The translations under genes were made by a program, and so were the position numbers. Shown one piece after another: positions 25,334 through 30,350 of a stretch of DNA of 30,350 bases. Source of the stretch: Bacteroidaceae bacterium (GTDB lineage Bacteria; Bacteroidota; Bacteroidia; Bacteroidales; Bacteroidaceae); NCBI GenBank assembly GCA_900772575.1, contig CAAHEN010000179.1, forward strand, positions 1 to 30,350, given 5' to 3'. Under the pieces are notes generated by a model, which was not told the origin of the DNA, did no database searches, and worked only from the letters and a program-made list of their open reading frames with translations. Position 1 is the stretch's first letter. Every line of letters starts with the position of its first letter.

Positions 25334-28237
25334 TCAAGCGGATTTTATGGATTGGAGCAGTTCGGTAAGCTGGTGGTTGGCGGCTGTGTCGAAGCCCTGG
25401 CTGCCGATGTGTGCCACGTAAGAGACGATCATGTACTCCGTCCAACTGTTATAGGTGTCGTCAAAGGCTGGCGTGATGGCACTGGCACCGGTGTTCATGT
25501 CGTCGAAGAGGGCCGACAGCTCGTCTTCGTCGTAGGTCGACTTGCGCTCGCGCTCGATATAGTCGAACGCCGGCAACAGGTATCTTTTTGCGGTCTCACG
25601 GGCGTTGGCAATGGCCTCGGGATCCAGCAGGTCATAGCCGAAGTTGACCACGAACTCGCTGATCCTGCCGGCCAGGATGTCTGCCACCAGATGTTCATTG
25701 GCCGACGAGGGGTCGTTGACGTTGACATAGGGGGCAATGGCCGTTTGCATATCGGTCTCCAAATCCAGCAACGCACTGGTCTCGACGAGGTGCTTCACCA
25801 GTTCGTTCATCACCACGGCGTCGAAGAGTGTGCCGCCGTCGCCCGTGTCGCTGTCGGGGAAGCCGACGCCATGCACTTTCTTCTCCCAGAGATGAAGGAC
25901 GCACTCGGCCACCAAGCAGGAGGGCAGTTTCGCCTTCGCCGTCTCTTGAAAGAGGATTTTACGATCCACATGGCGCGACTCCAGATACTGCTCGGCCTCT
26001 TTGTCATTGCTGAAGCCATAGGCCTGCATGAGGCGTTGCAGCTTGGCCGTGTCAGTATCGCAACCGGTGAAATCGCCACAGCGCTTGCGAATGAGCTGGT
26101 ATTCCTTGAAGTCATTTACGCGGTTCAGCTCTCCGCTGTGGAGCAGGCGATGCACGGCTTGCAGCGCCTCCGCCTCAGTCAGTTGCAGGGCTTGCAGCAG
26201 ATGCCCGAAGAAATAGTTGTCCGCGTTGCAGGCGAAGTCGAGTTCGCGCATGATGCTGCGGGCCTTGCGGACATTGGTCTCCAGTTGTACCTCGACATCC
26301 TCTGAGATGTGGTGGACATCCAGCAGGCCATAGACCTTGTCGACCGCTTCGCCCATCAGGTCTTCGAACTGTGCCTGGCGCATGGTCTTCATGCAGGCGG
26401 CCACCTCCGAGAGCCGGCTGATGATGTAGAGTGCCCCGGTATTGCCCATGGTCGCGGCCACGTCCCAGGAAAGGGCTGGATCCTGGAACAGGCTGGCGAC
26501 GGTGTCGCTGCCGATGAAAGTGCTGCGGAGCCGGTCGTAATAGGTCTGTGTGAAACCTTGCCCGGTATTGAAGCCTGTCTCCTGCCCAGTCGCCTTGAAC
26601 CCGGTGTAGAGATTGTCGGAGAATTTGAAGTCGCGCAGCAGGTAGCTGTTGCGGAACTTGCTACCGGGCGCCGTCCAGTTGTTGACCCAGTCTGTCTCAC
26701 TGGCATGAAACACCTGGCCGAGCACCACGTTCTCGAAGCGGCCCGTCCAACGGTTCTTGATGGAGTTCTCATTGTCGCCGACGGCGTCGTTGACAGAGTT
26801 GCCCATGTCGCGGTTGAACATCGTGGCGATAAAGAAGAAGGGCGATATGCCGCCCGTCCCCTGAAGGGTCTTGGCGCGGGCCTCTGGCGACTTGCCGACA
26901 TAGTTGTGCACCCAGCTCTGCACGAGCTGCCAGAGGTTGGTGACATCGTTGTCCTGGTCGTGGTGGCTGAAGAGGAGTACGTTGATGTGCAGCCCCTCGT
27001 TGTACATATTGAAGAGGTTGGCCACCTTGCCGCGCAGGAAGCAGTACATCAGGGTGTCATCGTTCCCGCTGAGCGCTGAGAGCAGGAAGCCGCCCCGTGC
27101 GCGGGCACCGGGGAAGTCGAGCAGGTCATTGTCCTTGAGAATCGCCATACTGACACTGCCGTCGCCCAGTTTGCCGCGCGACTCGGCGGGCATGGCCGCA
27201 GTATTGTAGTGGTCTGTGCCTTCCAGAAAGGTCTCCGGTATGTGGAAGTCCACCTCGGCACAGACGGCGCAAAGCTGGCTCTTGGTCAGTTTGCCGATGC
27301 TGACGAAGCGATCGTTCTCACGCAGGTAGACCTCAGAAACGGCCTCCACGGCCGAGGAGGTATAGAAGCGTTTCAGGCACTCCACGCTCATGATTGTGCC
27401 ATCCTTCTTGCCCTCGTGCAGCACGGCCTCGATGGGCAGGTAGACGTAGCGGGAAAAACGGAGAGCACGGAGCACACTCATGCAACTGTCGAAAAGGCGG
27501 TTGAAAGCTGGCTCATCATGCCAGATCTGTGAGAAAGCCCGGATGTATTCGGTCTCCGGCACACGGTCTATGAAAAGGGCCAGGCGGTTGAAGTAGGCCG
27601 TGGCCGTGGTGAAGATATGTGCCTTGTGTATGTGCTGCCCGAAGTACTCGCGGATGTCGAGCAGGTCGTCGCCGCTAAGCACCGGTTTGTCTTGTGCCGG
27701 GAAACTGGCATACTGCTGACGGAGTGCCTCGCACTTGTCTGTGATCTCTTTCTCGGTGTAGGTGGTGGCGTCGTCGAAGTCGTTGAAGTAGGTATCGCAG
27801 ATGATGAGCAGCAGGTCCTTGACCGAGACTGGGCGCATCAGGACGGGATAGTCGGGGCTGTAGAGCCCGGGGTGATTGCGGAACGAGGAGAAGCGCGTCA
27901 CCACGCCAGTGGCCTCCTTGCCGTCACCGATAGGGTTGATCTGGTTGATGAAGTCGTACTCCTTGTCGCCTGCCGTGACCATGAAGGGTCGACCCGTTTT
28001 CTTGTTCTGGAGTATGCAGTTCATCAGGTACGACTTGCCCACCTGGCTCTTGCCGAAAGCGGCAATGGCCGGGTTGTCCTCCAGTGCTTCGGCCAGCCGG
28101 CGGAGCTTGCGCCGCTCATCGATGAGCGTGAGTGACTGCTTGTCGGCAAGCTCTGGCTTGTTGGCCTTGAGCCAGCCGATGGCCGCGTTGATATTGTGTA
28201 TCTGGGCTTGTATCTTGTCTTTCATGGCCTGATGCAT
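25334..28237 (-). CDS. SrfC-like dynamin-type P-loop NTPase
   Basis: The 967-residue protein has a Walker A motif GKSQVGKS (62-69) near its N-terminus and a likely switch I threonine in KEATGVVTRF. DFPGAR (374-379) fits the DxxG switch II motif. The remainder is long and helical. This layout and the immediate neighbourhood of a SrfB-type gene (one base apart) fit the putative virulence factor family of SrfC (Pfam Virul_Fac). In Salmonella srfABC belongs to the SsrB regulon and its biochemical role is unclear. An alternative start is ATG 28225. Assignment to SrfC rests on motif order and synteny, not on a full alignment. Confidence 0.68.
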   Translation of the reverse strand: MHQAMKDKIQAQIHNINAAIGWLKANKPELADKQSLTLIDERRKLRRLAEALEDNPAIAAFGKSQVGKSYLMNCILQNKKTGRPFMVTAGDKEYDFINQINPIGDGKEATGVVTRFSSFRNHPGLYSPDYPVLMRPVSVKDLLLIICDTYFNDFDDATTYTEKEITDKCEALRQQYASFPAQDKPVLSGDDLLDIREYFGQHIHKAHIFTTATAYFNRLALFIDRVPETEYIRAFSQIWHDEPAFNRLFDSCMSVLRALRFSRYVYLPIEAVLHEGKKDGTIMSVECLKRFYTSSAVEAVSEVYLRENDRFVSIGKLTKSQLCAVCAEVDFHIPETFLEGTDHYNTAAMPAESRGKLGDGSVSMAILKDNDLLDFPGARARGGFLLSALSGNDDTLMYCFLRGKVANLFNMYNEGLHINVLLFSHHDQDNDVTNLWQLVQSWVHNYVGKSPEARAKTLQGTGGISPFFFIATMFNRDMGNSVNDAVGDNENSIKNRWTGRFENVVLGQVFHASETDWVNNWTAPGSKFRNSYLLRDFKFSDNLYTGFKATGQETGFNTGQGFTQTYYDRLRSTFIGSDTVASLFQDPALSWDVAATMGNTGALYIISRLSEVAACMKTMRQAQFEDLMGEAVDKVYGLLDVHHISEDVEVQLETNVRKARSIMRELDFACNADNYFFGHLLQALQLTEAEALQAVHRLLHSGELNRVNDFKEYQLIRKRCGDFTGCDTDTAKLQRLMQAYGFSNDKEAEQYLESRHVDRKILFQETAKAKLPSCLVAECVLHLWEKKVHGVGFPDSDTGDGGTLFDAVVMNELVKHLVETSALLDLETDMQTAIAPYVNVNDPSSANEHLVADILAGRISEFVVNFGYDLLDPEAIANARETAKRYLLPAFDYIERERKSTYDEDELSALFDDMNTGASAITPAFDDTYNSWTEYMIVSYVAHIGSQGFDTAANHQLTELLQSIKSA

Positions 28238-28238
28238 G

Positions 28239-30350
28239 TTAGGGTTTTACGATGGAGAGTTCAAATTCGCCCTTGTCGAGCCAGTACTTGCCGTCGTCGA
28301 CGATGGACTGCTGCACGAGTTCTATGTCGCTGACCGACACCGTGTCGCCACCGCAGCTCACGTCTTCGACGCTCAGCAGTTCGCGGTCCTGGCTATAAAT
28401 GCGTGAGAGGCGTATGCGCAGTGAGGGATGGCCGCTATGGTTGTAGATGGCATAGATGGGCCGCGCCTCGTATTGCGGCGAGGCCAGCTGCTTGCACCCG
28501 ATGAAGACTGGGAACACCGCCACATCTATCGTGGCCGACGAGTTCTTGGGCGTCAGGACGGCCTCCTTGACCAACCGCTGTGAGGCGGAGTAGACGCCCA
28601 TATAGTGGGCCGTGGACTTCATCGTCTTGATCATGGGCGCGAAGTCGATCACCAGGCCGTTGAACCCGGTGTGTGAGGCCGTATAGCCCACCATGGCTCC
28701 CACGGCGACAATGGCTTTCTGGTCATAGATGAAGCCCTGTCCGTCGGCGAAGGGGAACCAGTTGCCGACATGGTACTCACCCAGCCGGACAAGGCGGTGG
28801 GGCGACAGGGGCAGATGCTTGACGAAGAGCTCGGTGATGGCATCGAGCGAGGTGGGGCGGCCGGAGAGCACGAGAATGTCACAGCCGTAGGCGTGCATGA
28901 TGACCGAGAGGCGCTTGAGCAGTGGCTCCATCGTGTTCTTGACGAGGGCCGCAATCTCGTCGGGGTCATACTGCCAGAGGAGTGTTTCGAAGCGGAATCC
29001 GAAATGGTGGGCGAAGTAGTCGAGCAGGTAGCCGGCAGGGCGGTCGTCGCGGAAGATGTCGTCGAAGGTGTAGGTCTTGGCCGGATACCTCAGACGCAGG
29101 CACTCCATGAAAAATTGCGACATGGGGTGGGATATCTGTGTGTTGAAGTCGAGACGGCAACGACGGTCCTTGAACGACATCATGGCTGAATCCTTCCCGA
29201 AGAAGTCGTGCACGAGGTTGGCGGCAAAGATACGTTTCTGGTGTGCGGCCTCTTCAGGCGTCGCCGCCTGGCCGACGCTCTTGACCTGTGCGCGGTAGAC
29301 GTCGTTCCCGGCCACGCACGGCATTGCAGCCAGCTCGTCCTGTGACATGGCGAGCAGCCGCGCCGTGAGGGCACTGGTGATGTTGCCCATGTCCGGACGC
29401 TCTTTCTGCGGCCCCTCGATGACCACGTTCTGGATGATGCAGCGCAGGATGTCATCGCCAGCCAGATAGAAACTGTCGTAGAAGAGGGGGATGGGAATCA
29501 GGCGGCTGTTGTCTTTGCCGGCGCACTTGTAGGCGGCCACCATGATGTCAGTGGTACCGGCACCGATGTCGATGGTGCCGATGGTCAGGGCCTTCTGGGT
29601 GTAACCGGTCTCGGCAAACTCCGGGCGCACGTGGCCTTTCAGCTCAAAGAACTTGCCGATGTCGCCACTGTAGCGCTGGGCGATTTCGGCATAGAGGTAA
29701 ACAAGCTGGCTGCACGAGGCCTCGTCGTAGCTCCATGGCCGTCGGTCGGTCGCGCCATCGTCGAGGGCCATGCCCTGCGGCACGGTGGCTGGAACGATCT
29801 CGGCGGGCGGCAGGGGCATGCACTTGCCGATGGCGTCATAGGCTTCTTCGGCACACTGCCGCAGGCGCTTCTGCTCGGTCTCAGGCATGGCCGTCGGACA
29901 GGTGATGATGATGCGGCGCAAGGTGCGCTTGCGGTCGATGTCGCCGTGTTTCTCGCGAAAGGCCGGACTGTTGATCTGCACGATGGCCTGTTGCAGTATT
30001 TCAATCATCACGAATGTCATCAGTGACGAGCGCGAGAAGGCCGTTCCCTCAGCGTCGCCATCATAGCCTTCGGGACAGTAGGTGCCGTCGGGGGCGAAGT
30101 AGTCAGAGAGACGGCGAATGTAGATGTTGGGCGACATGCTGACGCCCGTCGGGTCGTCGACCGAGATGAGGTTTTCCCAACGGCCGTCGAAGGGCTTGCG
30201 GTCCCAGAGATAGCGTTTCGGACTGGAACAGCTCGTGGCCTTCTGCGAAAGCCCTTCGTCTTCGAGCGAACGGTAGACGAGATGGCGGGCCTCATCGCCA
30301 ACGCGGACAAAGCTGCGCCACTTGAAAAGCGGCTCGCTCAGTCCGATGTC
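28239..30350 (-). CDS. srfB: SrfB-type Hsp70/actin-like ATPase, N-terminus cut by window edge
   Basis: The frame is open to the right edge (703 visible codons), so the ATG at 30137 is internal. The fragment contains SSPKRYLWD close to the edge and the actin/Hsp70 phosphate-2 motif IDIGAGTTDIM (about 29570-29545). AGDDIL follows, and further on VLSGRPTSL together with YHVGNWFPF and AVGAMVGY. These match the virulence factor SrfB family, which is an Hsp70-like ATPase. It is probably cytoplasmic. The stop lies one base before the SrfC-like start, so the pair is coupled. The true start, the promoter and any SrfA-like gene lie beyond the window. Confidence 0.85.
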   Translation of the reverse strand, partial: DIGLSEPLFKWRSFVRVGDEARHLVYRSLEDEGLSQKATSCSSPKRYLWDRKPFDGRWENLISVDDPTGVSMSPNIYIRRLSDYFAPDGTYCPEGYDGDAEGTAFSRSSLMTFVMIEILQQAIVQINSPAFREKHGDIDRKRTLRRIIITCPTAMPETEQKRLRQCAEEAYDAIGKCMPLPPAEIVPATVPQGMALDDGATDRRPWSYDEASCSQLVYLYAEIAQRYSGDIGKFFELKGHVRPEFAETGYTQKALTIGTIDIGAGTTDIMVAAYKCAGKDNSRLIPIPLFYDSFYLAGDDILRCIIQNVVIEGPQKERPDMGNITSALTARLLAMSQDELAAMPCVAGNDVYRAQVKSVGQAATPEEAAHQKRIFAANLVHDFFGKDSAMMSFKDRRCRLDFNTQISHPMSQFFMECLRLRYPAKTYTFDDIFRDDRPAGYLLDYFAHHFGFRFETLLWQYDPDEIAALVKNTMEPLLKRLSVIMHAYGCDILVLSGRPTSLDAITELFVKHLPLSPHRLVRLGEYHVGNWFPFADGQGFIYDQKAIVAVGAMVGYTASHTGFNGLVIDFAPMIKTMKSTAHYMGVYSASQRLVKEAVLTPKNSSATIDVAVFPVFIGCKQLASPQYEARPIYAIYNHSGHPSLRIRLSRIYSQDRELLSVEDVSCGGDTVSVSDIELVQQSIVDDGKYWLDKGEFELSIVKP

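Overview
The window looks like a chromosomal segment of a GC-rich member of the Bacteroidota, most likely an oral or gut Bacteroidales/Prevotella-type organism. The signs are an outer-membrane beta-barrel receptor with an N-terminal carboxypeptidase-regulatory-like domain, several -7 elements of the Bacteroidota form TAnnTTTG, a trypsin-like lipoprotein with a typical lipobox, and a PL9 pectate lyase. Species cannot be told from the sequence alone.

Layout. (1) 1-2586: a truncated TonB-dependent-receptor-like outer-membrane protein and an AlaX-type tRNA-editing protein, both on the minus strand. (2) 2787-8640: a magnesium-homeostasis module. mgtA (minus) and an mgtC-type gene (plus) diverge from a symmetric control region. 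An OmpR-type response regulator and its histidine kinase run convergently into mgtC. The mgtA/mgtC intergenic region carries four hexamer half-sites facing each way at exact 11-bp spacing, and both -7 boxes are placed symmetrically about its centre. This looks like an operator for an OmpR-family regulator, and the adjacent one is the obvious candidate. (3) 8640-9600: almost 1 kb without a gene, but with a promoter-plus-hairpin unit, a nested inverted repeat and a perfect palindrome at the next promoter. (4) 9604-10905: a lone, AT-richer pectate lyase gene of family PL9 that looks acquired. (5) 10999-30350: thirteen tightly packed minus-strand genes, read from the right edge leftwards and probably one transcript.

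The last block is the most interesting. Its first visible gene is a SrfB-type Hsp70/actin-like ATPase, still open at the window edge. Next comes a large dynamin-like P-loop protein resembling SrfC. Then follow a membrane-anchored subtilisin-like protease, a four-helix membrane protein, a second P-loop GTPase with Trp-based N-terminal repeats, and a 694-residue membrane-anchored protein. After these come two coiled-coil or helical exported/anchored proteins, a tail-anchored protein with a Pro-Glu-Asp linker, a DUF1294 membrane protein, a YfaP/DUF2135-like protein, a trypsin-like lipoprotein protease, and a second smaller paralogue of the 694-residue protein. The combination of SrfB/SrfC-like NTPases with two unrelated serine proteases and several single-pass membrane proteins suggests an envelope-spanning, NTP-driven machine. 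Its function is unknown to me; a role in conflict, virulence or envelope proteostasis is inference only.
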